Positions 51,486-59,350 of a stretch of 64,000 bases of DNA are shown here, in pieces. The stretch spans positions 124,001-188,000 of the forward strand of contig NZ_JBHIKY010000007.1 of assembly GCF_042139015.1 (NCBI RefSeq), read 5' to 3'. Under the pieces are notes generated by a model that was not told where the DNA came from, ran no database searches, and saw only the letters and a program-made list of their open reading frames with translations. The first letter of the stretch is position 1. Every line of letters starts with the position of its first letter. A program made the position numbers and the translations under genes. The stretch comes from JBHIKY01 sp042139015 (GTDB lineage Bacteria > Bacillota > Bacilli > Bacillales > Marinococcaceae).

Positions 51486-52262
51486 TTACTTTATATATTG
51501 ATTATAAAGGGATTCGTCAAATCCAAGCCTGGAGGAAACCTTTCTTCCGGCATCCATTATATAATCTTTTAGTATGTTCAGCCTGTCATCCCCCATTCGT
51601 ATAGACGGTCCTGAGATGCTTATCGCTCCTGAGATCTCTCCTCTAAAATTAAAGATAGGACAGGCAATGCAGGTAATACCTATTTCGTTTTCTTCTCTTT
51701 CTATCCCGTAGCCCCGTTTTTTGATCTCTGTTAAATTAAGAATTAATTCTTCCGGATCTGTCAATGTGTTTTTCGTATGAGGGGGCAGTCCTTTCAAGTT
51801 AATAATCTGTCTTGCTTCCTCTTCGGAAAGGTAAGCAAGAATGGTTTTGCCTGCACTCGTACAATGCATTGGTGCACGTTTTCCCACTTGGGAGTGCATT
51901 CGAAGCGTTTCATTCCCTTCCAGCTTTTCTATATACACCGCTTCTTTTTGAGAATAGATCACAAGATGGATCACTTCATTCGTCAATTCTTCAAGCTTCT
52001 TTAAATAGGGGGCCGCTTCTTTTCGAATATCCATCGAGTCAAGAAGTTTAGAGCTCAGCTCCAGATACTGATAACCTAAACGATATCTCTTAGTCACTAA
52101 ATCCTGTTCAATAAATCCATGCTCCATCAAGGTAGCCAGCAGCCTAAATATCGAGCTTTTATTTAATTCGAGCTTGTCTGCAAGCTCCGTCACACCATAA
52201 CCATCTTTTTTGGTACTCACTAATTTAATGATTGTCAATGCTCTATCTACTGATTTGACCAT
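51486..52262 (-). CDS. IclR-family transcriptional regulator
   Basis: A 258-residue IclR protein. The winged HTH is at about 1-65 (SVDRALTIIKLVS, GVTELADKLELNKSSIFRLLATL), and the GAF-like effector domain follows with HCTSAGKTILAYLSEEE near 140 and ACPIFNFRGEISGAISISGP near 205. These match IclR, KdgR and AllR relatives. The effector is not predictable, but glyoxylate or a precursor is reasonable, since malate synthase G lies immediately downstream with an IclR-type palindrome at its start site. The gene has its own terminator, so it is transcribed separately from glcB. Confidence 0.88.
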   Translation of the reverse strand: MVKSVDRALTIIKLVSTKKDGYGVTELADKLELNKSSIFRLLATLMEHGFIEQDLVTKRYRLGYQYLELSSKLLDSMDIRKEAAPYLKKLEELTNEVIHLVIYSQKEAVYIEKLEGNETLRMHSQVGKRAPMHCTSAGKTILAYLSEEEARQIINLKGLPPHTKNTLTDPEELILNLTEIKKRGYGIEREENEIGITCIACPIFNFRGEISGAISISGPSIRMGDDRLNILKDYIMDAGRKVSSRLGFDESLYNQYIK

Positions 52263-52353
52263 GCTGAACCCCCTATCCCATTCCTATTTCTTATTTTCGT
52301 GTGAGTAAATCGTATTATTGATTGTATTATATCACTTCTGTTCTCAACATAAA

Positions 52354-52385
52354 AAAGGGCCATCCGAAAAAATGGACAGCCCTTT
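52354..52385 (-). terminator. Terminator with no obvious upstream gene
   Basis: AAAGGGC/GCCCTTT stem with extra pairing (CATCC/GGATG) and a six-T run on the minus strand, located upstream of the iclR start. It would end transcripts entering from 52.4-53.2 kb, where only a 32-codon ORF is seen. Confidence 0.7.
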
Positions 52386-52393
52386 ATTGATAA

Positions 52394-52416
52394 AATTGAC
52401 CTGCAGCAGGTCAATT
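52394..52416. repeat. Perfect 23-bp palindrome
   Basis: AATTGACCTGC-A-GCAGGTCAATT is perfect over 11+1+11 bases. It is followed by no T run and lies between a repeat element and the terminator at 52354. It could be an operator or the end of a repeat. Confidence 0.6.
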
Positions 52417-52429
52417 GTGGTATTTAGTA

Positions 52430-52705
52430 ATGAATTGAAGGAATTTCGTAAGTCAATTTCTCAACAGAATATACGAACGTTAACATATGTTTTCTAAACA
52501 TCATTTGATTCGCTTCAGGCGAACGCTTTCCGAGGGCTTGGCCTCAGCCTTCTCGTCAGCAGGCTGCCTTCGGAGTCTTCAGCTCAAGCTTATCCCTTGA
52601 CGCACAGGACTTGGCCGGTTTTAATCGACCTGGAGTCGTCGCCTTACGCTACAATCGAAATGTCGTGTATTATATTCAGATTAGCATTATGAATTTGATT
52701 AAATT
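52430..52705 (+). repeat. ~275-bp intergenic repeat, copy 1
   Basis: The sequence from GAATTGAAGGAATTT through TTCGCTTCAGGCGAACGCTT, CTTGGCCTCAGCC and AGTCGTCGCCTTACGCTACA to TATGAATTTGATT matches 61559-61835 in the same order and orientation, with substitutions and a few indels. It carries no ORF that could be a transposase. GC-rich blocks of this type recur in many Bacillaceae genomes as intergenic repeats, from general experience. Confidence 0.75.
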
Positions 52706-52802
52706 AATATTTTTTAGTATCCTCAATGATTTGATTTGCCTGCTTTTGAAGTTCACGGGTCTCTGCCAGCACTTCAAATACAAACGTAAATAGTTTTTTC
52801 AT
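52704..52802 (-). CDS. Possible 32-residue small protein
   Basis: Start ATG 52802 is preceded by AAGAAGG with a seven-base spacer. The 32-residue product begins MKKLFTFVFEVLAETRELQ and ends with a charged tail (IIEDTKKY): a short hydrophobic N-terminus followed by an amphipathic, charged helix. Its stop overlaps the end of the adjacent repeat by two bases, and a minus-strand terminator at 52354 would end a transcript from here. No family is recognised. The RBS, helix-like composition and downstream terminator favour a real peptide; its length makes this uncertain. Confidence 0.45.
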   Translation of the reverse strand: MKKLFTFVFEVLAETRELQKQANQIIEDTKKY

Positions 52803-53230
52803 TAGTATACCTTCTTTCCTCTAATAATCACCTTTATTAAATCGCAATTTCAAATAAGATACAATGTGTCCTGAACGCCATGAAAACGAAAACATTATTC
52901 ATGTAAGCGGATATCATCGGGTCGATGCTTTGATTCTTAAATAATTTCAAATATGTTGAATGACAGGGAATTTGGCTTCCGTTTCAGCCGATAGCGGATC
53001 CCATGTCCGGCAACGCCATAAAACAGTGCTGTTTGGAGGAATTAGCGGAACCACTGTCCTGAGGACCGGTGGTGGATTGCAGCAGACCTTTCTTTCCAGC
53101 AGCCTTAAGCTGCAATCGAATGCACTTATCAATTTGATTCATATAAGTTGGTTATAAGGTATTCTCCATTGTTTCAGCCCCGCTTTTCTCTAAGTAAAAG
53201 TGATATATATATAAGGTAAGGGGGTTGAGA
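52803..53230. repeat. Intergenic region with GGACA/TTCCGCTA repeat words
   Basis: About 430 bases without a supported gene. On the minus strand, GGACAGTGGTTCCGCTAATT (about 53045-53064) and GGACATGGGATCCGCTAT (52991-53008) are degenerate copies of one unit, also found at 32952-32969 (GGACATTGGTTCCGCTAT). The right end (53120-53140, CGAATGCACTTATCAATTTG) resembles the terminus of the 275-bp repeat. Confidence 0.5.
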
Positions 53231-54010
53231 ATGGAAGTTGTTGTATTGATAATTCTTGGTTTTGCTTCAAGTATGTACGGTTCACTTATCGGAGCCGGCG
53301 GCGGTTTTTTATTCGTCCCCGTTCTCTTAATGTTTTATAATATCAGTCCAGAAAATGCAGCTGGTACAGGTTTGGCCATAGTTTTTCTAAATGCAGCGGC
53401 AGGCCTGCCATTATTCTTAAAGAAGCGCAGAGTTTCCCTGCGCACAGGGAGTTTTGTAGGTATTGGAGCCTTTCCGGGTACTTTTGCCGGTGCCTGGCTC
53501 GTATCTATGAGCTCGGACGCACTCTTTAATATATTATTCGCCTGCCTTCTTACCGGGCTCGGTACGTTTTTGATCGTAATGGATAGAAATAAATCACATA
53601 CAGAAACAGGTGCGGCCGTGGAAGTGGAGCGGCCTTCCGCCGCTCTGCCTATAAATACGGCTACTTTAGCTGCCGTCGGCTGCCTGCTCGGCATCATCTC
53701 CTCTTATTTCGGTGTAGGTGGGGGCTGGCTGTTAGTTCCTTTTCTTGTGTACTGCTTTGGGTTTCATATAAAAGATGCCGCGGCTACTTCAATATTTTCA
53801 CTCTCGCTTTATTCGCTTGCAGGGTTACTCCCTGCCGTATTATATGGAAACGTTGAATGGCAGATTGTGCTATGGAGCAGTATTGGTGTATTAACGGGGG
53901 CACAGGCCGGGGTCCTGCTCGCTGCTAAAATAAAAGGAGCCGTCATCATCCGTCTCCTGGCGATCATTGTTATACTAATGGGAATACAGTTTGTTTTCCA
54001 AAATATATAA
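53231..54010 (+). CDS. TauE/SafE-family exporter (sulphite/organosulphonate type)
   Basis: A 259-residue membrane protein with about eight helices in two homologous halves. Each half opens with the family motif: GFASSMYGSLIGAGGGFLFVP near 8-28 and GIISSYFGVGGGWLLVPFLV near 155. Members export sulphite, sulphoacetate or related anions. The start is ATG 53231 behind AAGGGGG; a TTG at 53225 is within that RBS. A LysR gene follows 17 bases later and resembles CysL-type regulators, which is consistent with a sulphur-related role, but the substrate is not proven. Confidence 0.87.
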   Translation: MEVVVLIILGFASSMYGSLIGAGGGFLFVPVLLMFYNISPENAAGTGLAIVFLNAAAGLPLFLKKRRVSLRTGSFVGIGAFPGTFAGAWLVSMSSDALFNILFACLLTGLGTFLIVMDRNKSHTETGAAVEVERPSAALPINTATLAAVGCLLGIISSYFGVGGGWLLVPFLVYCFGFHIKDAAATSIFSLSLYSLAGLLPAVLYGNVEWQIVLWSSIGVLTGAQAGVLLAAKIKGAVIIRLLAIIVILMGIQFVFQNI

Positions 54011-54027
54011 AGAGGTGCTACCTTCAA

Positions 54028-54927
54028 ATGAACCTGCAAACATATAATCTTTTTTGCTATGCAGTTGAGGAAAAAAGTATCAGCGGGGCAGCAAAACGAG
54101 CATTTTTATCCCAGCCTGCTGTTACAAAGCATATCAGGCAGCTTGAAGAACATTATGAATCACTTCTTTTTCAGAGAGAGAGTAACACTATTACTCTTAC
54201 GGAAGCAGGCGAGCGTCTTTATTATTACGCTAAAAATATTGTTCAAGAGTATGAACAGTCAAAAGAAGCGATAAATAATATCCGCGGCACTCAAACTCAG
54301 TCTCTGCTTATAGGCTCTTCTTATACACTTGGGGAATATGTTCTTCCCGAAATAATTAGCGCATTTCAATCCAAATCCTTAGATTTAAGCATTCAGCTTT
54401 CCATAAGCAGTACACCGGAAATTTTGGAAGACCTTGAGGAAGGAGTAATTGACGCGGCTTTTGTGGAAGGAGAAGTAGAAAATCCTGCGTTAGATATGCG
54501 GGAAATAGCCAGAGATGAAATTGTATTAATTGTAGCAGCAGAACACCCTTGGGCAAAAAAAAGAAATATCGTTCCTAAAAATTTATTAGAAGGAAGAATG
54601 ATTAGAAGGGAAAAAACCTCCGCTACGAGAAAGATCATAGAAAAACACCTTGGAGAAAAATTGAAGCTGCATTCGTTCAACCATACCTTAGAACTCGGGA
54701 CGACTCAGGCGATAAAAAGTGCAGTGATATCCGGACTTGGATACGGGTATGTTTCCAGGCTCACCGTCCGCCAGGAGCTGAGGGCAGGGCTGCTTCATGA
54801 AGTAAATGTTTCCGGCATTCATATTCAGCGTCCCTTATGGGTGGCTTCTAGAATCCAGCGTTTCCCAAAGGAATCGACGATTGCATTCACTGATTTTGCC
54901 CAGCATTTTCTTCTCGAAAAACAATGA
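54028..54927 (+). CDS. LysR-family transcriptional regulator (CysL-like)
   Basis: A 299-residue LysR protein. The HTH is at 1-60 (TYNLFCYAVEEKSISGAAKRAFLSQPAVTKHIRQLE, in part), with an effector domain containing GSSYTLGEYVLPEII near 94 and AIKSAVISGLGYGYVS near 230, both typical of the CysL/CbbR branch. It follows a TauE-type exporter by 17 bases and the two are probably cotranscribed, with an RBS AGAGGTG. Regulation of sulphite or sulphonate efflux is the inferred role. It converges with an acetyltransferase gene, four bases between stops. Confidence 0.85.
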   Translation: MNLQTYNLFCYAVEEKSISGAAKRAFLSQPAVTKHIRQLEEHYESLLFQRESNTITLTEAGERLYYYAKNIVQEYEQSKEAINNIRGTQTQSLLIGSSYTLGEYVLPEIISAFQSKSLDLSIQLSISSTPEILEDLEEGVIDAAFVEGEVENPALDMREIARDEIVLIVAAEHPWAKKRNIVPKNLLEGRMIRREKTSATRKIIEKHLGEKLKLHSFNHTLELGTTQAIKSAVISGLGYGYVSRLTVRQELRAGLLHEVNVSGIHIQRPLWVASRIQRFPKESTIAFTDFAQHFLLEKQ

Positions 54928-54931
54928 CAAA

Positions 54932-55405
54932 TTAATCTCTTTTTATCATTGTTATAAACTTCAGATTTTCATTGTGAAAGCTCGCTGCTTCTGAAAATCC
55001 TGCCTTTTTATACAGATGAACAGCACGCTTATTAAACGCAGCAACAGAGAGTCGCAGCGGATAACGCGGCTCCTCTCTTTTCACCTCATTGATAATGTGA
55101 GAAAGAAAAATCCTTCCATAACCAAGTCCGGTGTATTCAGGATTCATGCCCAGACCGACATCCGTAGCGTTTTCCTCATAAACGGTGGTTCGATAGCCTG
55201 CCGGCACCCTGGCAGGATGTCCCGTGCAATAAAATCCAATAAGCTCCTTGTTTTCATTTACAACAGCCCGGTATAAATCGCGCAGCAGTTCCTGCATGGC
55301 AAGTGCAGTAAATCGTTGATTGTAAAAGTCATAAGGAGCTTCATATTTCCAATGCAAAACAGCATGAGCAAATCCAGGCTTCATTTTTGTTGAGTATAAT
55401 TTCAT
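54932..55405 (-). CDS. GNAT-family N-acetyltransferase
   Basis: A 157-residue GNAT protein. Motif A is DVGLGMNPEYTGLGYGRIFLSHI near 85-107 (acetyl-CoA loop GLGYGR), and motif B is RLSVAAFNKRAVHLYKKAGF near 122-141, typical of RimI-like enzymes. Substrate unknown. It is 15 bases downstream of the next minus-strand gene at 55421 and probably shares its operon with the SDR gene upstream. The tail is basic (FITMIKRD). Confidence 0.83.
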   Translation of the reverse strand: MKLYSTKMKPGFAHAVLHWKYEAPYDFYNQRFTALAMQELLRDLYRAVVNENKELIGFYCTGHPARVPAGYRTTVYEENATDVGLGMNPEYTGLGYGRIFLSHIINEVKREEPRYPLRLSVAAFNKRAVHLYKKAGFSEAASFHNENLKFITMIKRD

Positions 55406-55420
55406 GCTTCAGCAGCTCCC

Positions 55421-55858
55421 TCAGCGGCTCATCGTCAATCGTAAACTCCAGGATGACTTTTTAATATTATCTTCTATGCAGAAGCCTTTACATTCATAGA
55501 CTTCTGTACTTAGTTGTGTCAGCATTTCAACACTATTAAAATCCGAGTTTTCAGCTTTATATTTCAGCATCATTGTATTTTCCATAATGAAAATGGTTCC
55601 ATTTATGCTCCCCTGTTCTGGATGATAAGTTGATAAGGCTGCACTTTCATCCAGTCCTTCTATCGGCGAAACGGAAAAGTTTGTGGTGTGTATTACCTCC
55701 TTTTCCGGGTGGTACAGATTATATTTTTGTTCAATGTACCAGGTTTGAGGATCATGAATAATGTTAATTTGTCCTTCTGCTTTTATCTTATTTTCATTAT
55801 TATCATAATAAAGCCCCTTCACCAGCCAGGTGGACTCCTGGAATAAAAAAGTATGCAT
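55421..55858 (-). CDS. Conserved hypothetical protein, beta-rich
   Basis: Not recognised. About 145 residues, soluble, with no signal peptide, made of alternating hydrophobic strands (STWLVKGLYYDNNENKIKA, INIIHDPQTWYIEQKY, GTIFIMENTMMLKYKAEN), which suggests a lipocalin-like or calycin barrel; that is inference. The start is uncertain: ATG 55858 is about ten bases after GGGAGG, while ATG 55885 overlaps the SDR stop by 11 bases. It lies between SDR and GNAT genes in a tight three-gene run, so a shared metabolic pathway is likely but unidentified. Confidence 0.7.
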   Translation of the reverse strand: MHTFLFQESTWLVKGLYYDNNENKIKAEGQINIIHDPQTWYIEQKYNLYHPEKEVIHTTNFSVSPIEGLDESAALSTYHPEQGSINGTIFIMENTMMLKYKAENSDFNSVEMLTQLSTEVYECKGFCIEDNIKKSSWSLRLTMSR

Positions 55859-55874
55859 GTGTGTCCCATCCTCC

Positions 55875-56621
55875 CTAGTGTTCATAAATCATTTTTCTTG
55901 TCATCCCGCCATCAATTACAAGATTTTCTCCATTAATAAAATTATTGGCTGAATCACCAAGGAATAGACAAGCTTTTGCAATATCTTCAGGCCTGCCAAC
56001 CCGGTTGGCCCAATGCTGACTGTGATCCTTCCTTCTTAAGTTATTATAGTTGCCAGTTTCGATCCATCCTGGTGATATTGCATTCACAGTTATTTCATAA
56101 GGAGCAAAGGAAGCTGCCATGGCATGAGTAAGACCAAGAATTCCTGATTTTGCTGCTGCATATGCCTCAGAATCGGGCTCTGACATGCTTGCTCTGGTAG
56201 AGGCAATGTTGATAATCGTGCCGCCGCCTATTTCTTTCATAATCAGAGCTGCTTGCTTTGAGCATAGAAACACACTGCGAAGATTTGTCTGCATCACATT
56301 TTCCCAATCCTCCAGTGAAAGCTTAAATGGAGATGTGAAGGAAGCTATTCCGGCATTATTGATAAGAATGTCAATTGTCCCATATTTTTCAGATGTATGT
56401 TTGAAAAGCGACTCTATATGTGAAGGCTTTTTCACATCAGTTTTCACATATTCAACCGTGTATCCTTTTTCTTTAAGCTCATTTTCACAGACCATCCCTG
56501 CTTCTTCATGATAATCTGCAATGATGACTACTGCTCCTTCAGCTGCAAAAGCTTCAGCCGCTGCTTTCCCAATCCCTTGTGCCGCTCCAGTTATAATAAT
56601 AATCTTGTGCTGATAGGACAT
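55875..56621 (-). CDS. SDR-family NAD(P)-dependent oxidoreductase
   Basis: A 248-residue classical short-chain dehydrogenase. The cofactor loop is TGAAQGIGKA at about 11-20, NNAGIA near 88, and the catalytic residues are S143-type serine in NIASTRAS, Y158-type tyrosine and K162-type lysine in AYAAAKSG. It ends with INGENLVIDGG, as in FabG-like and glucose-dehydrogenase-like members. Substrate unknown. D37-type acid after beta-2 (IIADYHEE) suggests NAD rather than NADP preference. It heads the run SDR - hypothetical - GNAT, with an RBS GGGAGG before ATG 56621. Confidence 0.88.
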   Translation of the reverse strand: MSYQHKIIIITGAAQGIGKAAAEAFAAEGAVVIIADYHEEAGMVCENELKEKGYTVEYVKTDVKKPSHIESLFKHTSEKYGTIDILINNAGIASFTSPFKLSLEDWENVMQTNLRSVFLCSKQAALIMKEIGGGTIINIASTRASMSEPDSEAYAAAKSGILGLTHAMAASFAPYEITVNAISPGWIETGNYNNLRRKDHSQHWANRVGRPEDIAKACLFLGDSANNFINGENLVIDGGMTRKMIYEH

Positions 56622-56775
56622 GGCAACTCCTCCCTTTTCTTTCGTTTGTTATTATCACTCTAAAAAGCAAAAGCATTTTAGTCAAGAACAGAGTGGTCAA
56701 AAGCACCTGCTAATAAAAACATGTTTAAAACAAATACTAAAAAAGTATATACAATAACAATCAAGGAGAAAAATC

Positions 56776-57003
56776 ATGAAGATATTAGGAATTTTTGTAT
56801 TCATTTTCATCCTATCCATTACATTTAGTTTGTTAATTGATATTCTTTTAGGATTTTCTCTATCTCAAGCTTTGCTCAGTTTACGAAATCCATTTTGGGT
56901 AATTGAGACAGGTGAATATGTAATGATAGCGGGATTTCTAGTGTTAACAGTAACCATTCATTTTTTACTCAAGTTAAAAGACATGGAAAATGATTCTAAA
57001 TAA
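56776..57003 (+). CDS. Small two-helix membrane protein beside the ger operon
   Basis: A 75-residue protein with two hydrophobic segments (about 3-27 and 46-66) and a short charged tail, starting ATG 56776 behind AAGGAG. It converges with the GerB-type gene, overlapping its 3' end by eight bases. Small two-helix proteins encoded in or next to gerA-type operons are known as D subunits that tune germinant-receptor function in Bacillus. That role is inferred here from size, topology and location; no sequence motif proves it. It would be expressed in the forespore if so. Confidence 0.7.
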   Translation: MKILGIFVFIFILSITFSLLIDILLGFSLSQALLSLRNPFWVIETGEYVMIAGFLVLTVTIHFLLKLKDMENDSK

Positions 57004-58099
57004 CTTTGGTACTGAATCTATGTTGGATGAATGCAATGACTAACATGATCGCTGGAAGCAGAATATGTAAGGGAATATGTAAAATATACGGTGCAATCCC
57101 TGTCCCTTCTTCAATATGCTCAGTAAAATCAGATGCAATGGTGACGGATAAAAAGAGAACAATAATTCCCGCAGGAAAAATAATCTGTCGATGTGTTTTC
57201 AGCTTGAACAAATCGACAATTCCAATCACTGCACCATAGAAAAAGAGAGAAATTTTAAAGAACATCGTGATTAAAAAAGGAAAGATTACGAGTGCATCAA
57301 GCCGTTGAATAAAATCAAACAGATTCACTTTACCAACGGTCGATAATAATGGAAAAATAGCTCTCTCCACTTCTTCCACACCAAGGACGGAAATATTCAA
57401 TGCTGCGGTACCACTTAAAATTATGCCACTGAGAATTATAGTTGAAATACCTACATTTTTAACTAATTCAGGTCGGTTCAAATAAGGAAGAAGCATTGTA
57501 AATATAATAATCTCTCCAAATGGGAAATAGGTTAGTAAGGGAAATGCAGTGGTAAAAACCGGTTTCCATCCATTTTCCAATAACGGACGCAGATGCTGGA
57601 AGTCAAAATTACCAGAAAGAAGTATAAAAGTATTTCCGAGGATTCCAAATAAAATTAAAATAACAATAAATACCTCTCCAGTTCTAGCTAATACTTCAAT
57701 TCCCAAGTAAAGCACATAACAACTAGTAAGTATCAACAATATACTGATTGCTAATAATGGGGTCTGCGGTAAGGATGAAGTAAGCATTAAGTCACTGAAA
57801 TCTCGCAGGTTCCGAGAAGCGGAATATAAAAAATATATGACATAAAGCAAACCGACACACCATCCTAAATATCTGCCAAATATTTTTCTTGCATAGCCAG
57901 TAAGAGGTAGAGTGGGGTACTTCCGAAATAAAATATAATAAAGAAAAAATAAAGCCACTCCTCCCCCCATTCCGATCAAAATTGAAAGCCATGCATCTTT
58001 TCCTGCCTCACTTCCAAGACTTACTACCAGGGCACTTCCCAAATTAAATATTAACATGATGGCAAACATTTGAATGACACTAAGTTTAGCTTTCTCCAC
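56996..58099 (-). CDS. Spore germinant receptor subunit B (GerAB family permease)
   Basis: A 367-residue amino-acid-permease-fold protein with about ten helices. The opening (KLSVIQMFAIMLIFNLGSALVV), SRNLRDFSDLML near 98-109 and the repeated proline-containing helices match GerAB/GerKB/GerBB (Spore_permease). It sits in the spore inner membrane and is thought to bind the germinant. The gene is the last of an A-C-B operon, the GerK-like order, and follows the C gene by 24 bases. Specificity for a germinant cannot be told. Confidence 0.92.
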   Translation of the reverse strand: MEKAKLSVIQMFAIMLIFNLGSALVVSLGSEAGKDAWLSILIGMGGGVALFFLYYILFRKYPTLPLTGYARKIFGRYLGWCVGLLYVIYFLYSASRNLRDFSDLMLTSSLPQTPLLAISILLILTSCYVLYLGIEVLARTGEVFIVILILFGILGNTFILLSGNFDFQHLRPLLENGWKPVFTTAFPLLTYFPFGEIIIFTMLLPYLNRPELVKNVGISTIILSGIILSGTAALNISVLGVEEVERAIFPLLSTVGKVNLFDFIQRLDALVIFPFLITMFFKISLFFYGAVIGIVDLFKLKTHRQIIFPAGIIVLFLSVTIASDFTEHIEEGTGIAPYILHIPLHILLPAIMLVIAFIQHRFSTKVI

Positions 58100-58123
58100 T
58101 TTTGAAAGAAGACCCCTTTCGTA

Positions 58124-59350
58124 TTAAGTCAATTTTGATTTTGTTCTCAATCCGGTGCGTCGAATGAATGATTTTACATCCACGTTAACAACTGTCTCTG
58201 AAAAGATTTCTTCCTCCCATTCCTTTTCTATTCTTTTCCACCACTTTTTGTCTGCAATATTGATATTTTCACCAAAATCAAAAATATCACTTTCATCACC
58301 TTTTGCTGCCATAACAGCGGCCCTCACTTCTTTTTTAATTTCATTAGCAAGCTGTTTTTCCAGCTTTTTAATAACCTTGCTTTCCGCCAGATTCACCGGA
58401 CATTGAATTTCGGTAATCTCTCCTTCTGCACGAACGAAAACGTTTATAACCGGTTTTCGGTTTATGTCGTCGACTTTTATATCAGTTTTGGCGCGTACTA
58501 TCTCAACTGATATCATATCTTTTTTTCCTTCACAATCTAGGTTTATACTCGTTTTATTTATATTGTCAGTCACCCATGTTACACCGCGTGAGGCGTCCTG
58601 TTCTAGCCAGCTTTCCAGCCTGCCTTTCTTGAAAAGAGCAAGGCCTTCTATTTCAATCCCGGTAGAAGGTGTGATTTGCTGCATATTGTCTGCTTTATTG
58701 CCTGTTTCTATATCTCCATTAATTATAATTCCTGGTATAACGAGACTTCCGCTTCTTAGTTTCTCAATAATATTATCTGCAGAGGTGAGATAATAATCTC
58801 CCAAATCTTTATGTGCCGCCTTCAGACTGCTGACAATTTTTTCAGATGGAATACTCTCTAACGTAGTTGTAATTGTAAGAGCCTCCTCTGCGGTATTACC
58901 TTTTACAATTAAGACAGGAAAAAGCGACCTAAATTCAGAATCTCGTTCTATCACATCAAAGACTTCTTGGATTCCTTCTTGTGCCAGATCCTCCCCAATC
59001 ACCATTAGTTGAATGTGCGGCAGGAATAGCTGACCACTCTTTTTGGGAAGACTTTTAATCGCCTCTGAAACAGTACTGCCAGTAGAGGAGTAATTTCTAA
59101 CAGGAGACGCTTGTTCTGTACTCCCCCTTTGACCTCCGGCAACCTGGGGAGGATTTACAATCTGCACGGTAACACGGTAACGACTTTCTACAGTTTCCCC
59201 GCCTTTATCAATACCAATACCAGATATAATCCCTATATCCTGTAATTCGGCACTGTCCCAGCACCCTGCTAGTAAAGTGGTGATCAATAGTGATAAGCAA
59301 TATAAGAATGGTTTTAATTTTAATGAAGAATTCTTTGGATCATTATTCAT
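58124..59350 (-). CDS. Spore germinant receptor subunit C lipoprotein (GerAC family)
   Basis: A 408-residue Ger(x)C lipoprotein. The lipobox is LLAGC at about 27-31, followed by the family motif WDSAELQDIGIISGIGIDKGG, split near 32-52. The three-domain body carries PVRNYSSTGSTVSEAIKSLPKKSGQLFLPHIQLMVIGEDLA-like and the conserved GLALFKKGRLESWL near 238. It is anchored by a diacylglycerol at the spore inner membrane and is required for receptor function. Its start overlaps the A gene by eight bases, so the two are coupled. Confidence 0.93.
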   Translation of the reverse strand: MNNDPKNSSLKLKPFLYCLSLLITTLLAGCWDSAELQDIGIISGIGIDKGGETVESRYRVTVQIVNPPQVAGGQRGSTEQASPVRNYSSTGSTVSEAIKSLPKKSGQLFLPHIQLMVIGEDLAQEGIQEVFDVIERDSEFRSLFPVLIVKGNTAEEALTITTTLESIPSEKIVSSLKAAHKDLGDYYLTSADNIIEKLRSGSLVIPGIIINGDIETGNKADNMQQITPSTGIEIEGLALFKKGRLESWLEQDASRGVTWVTDNINKTSINLDCEGKKDMISVEIVRAKTDIKVDDINRKPVINVFVRAEGEITEIQCPVNLAESKVIKKLEKQLANEIKKEVRAAVMAAKGDESDIFDFGENINIADKKWWKRIEKEWEEEIFSETVVNVDVKSFIRRTGLRTKSKLT

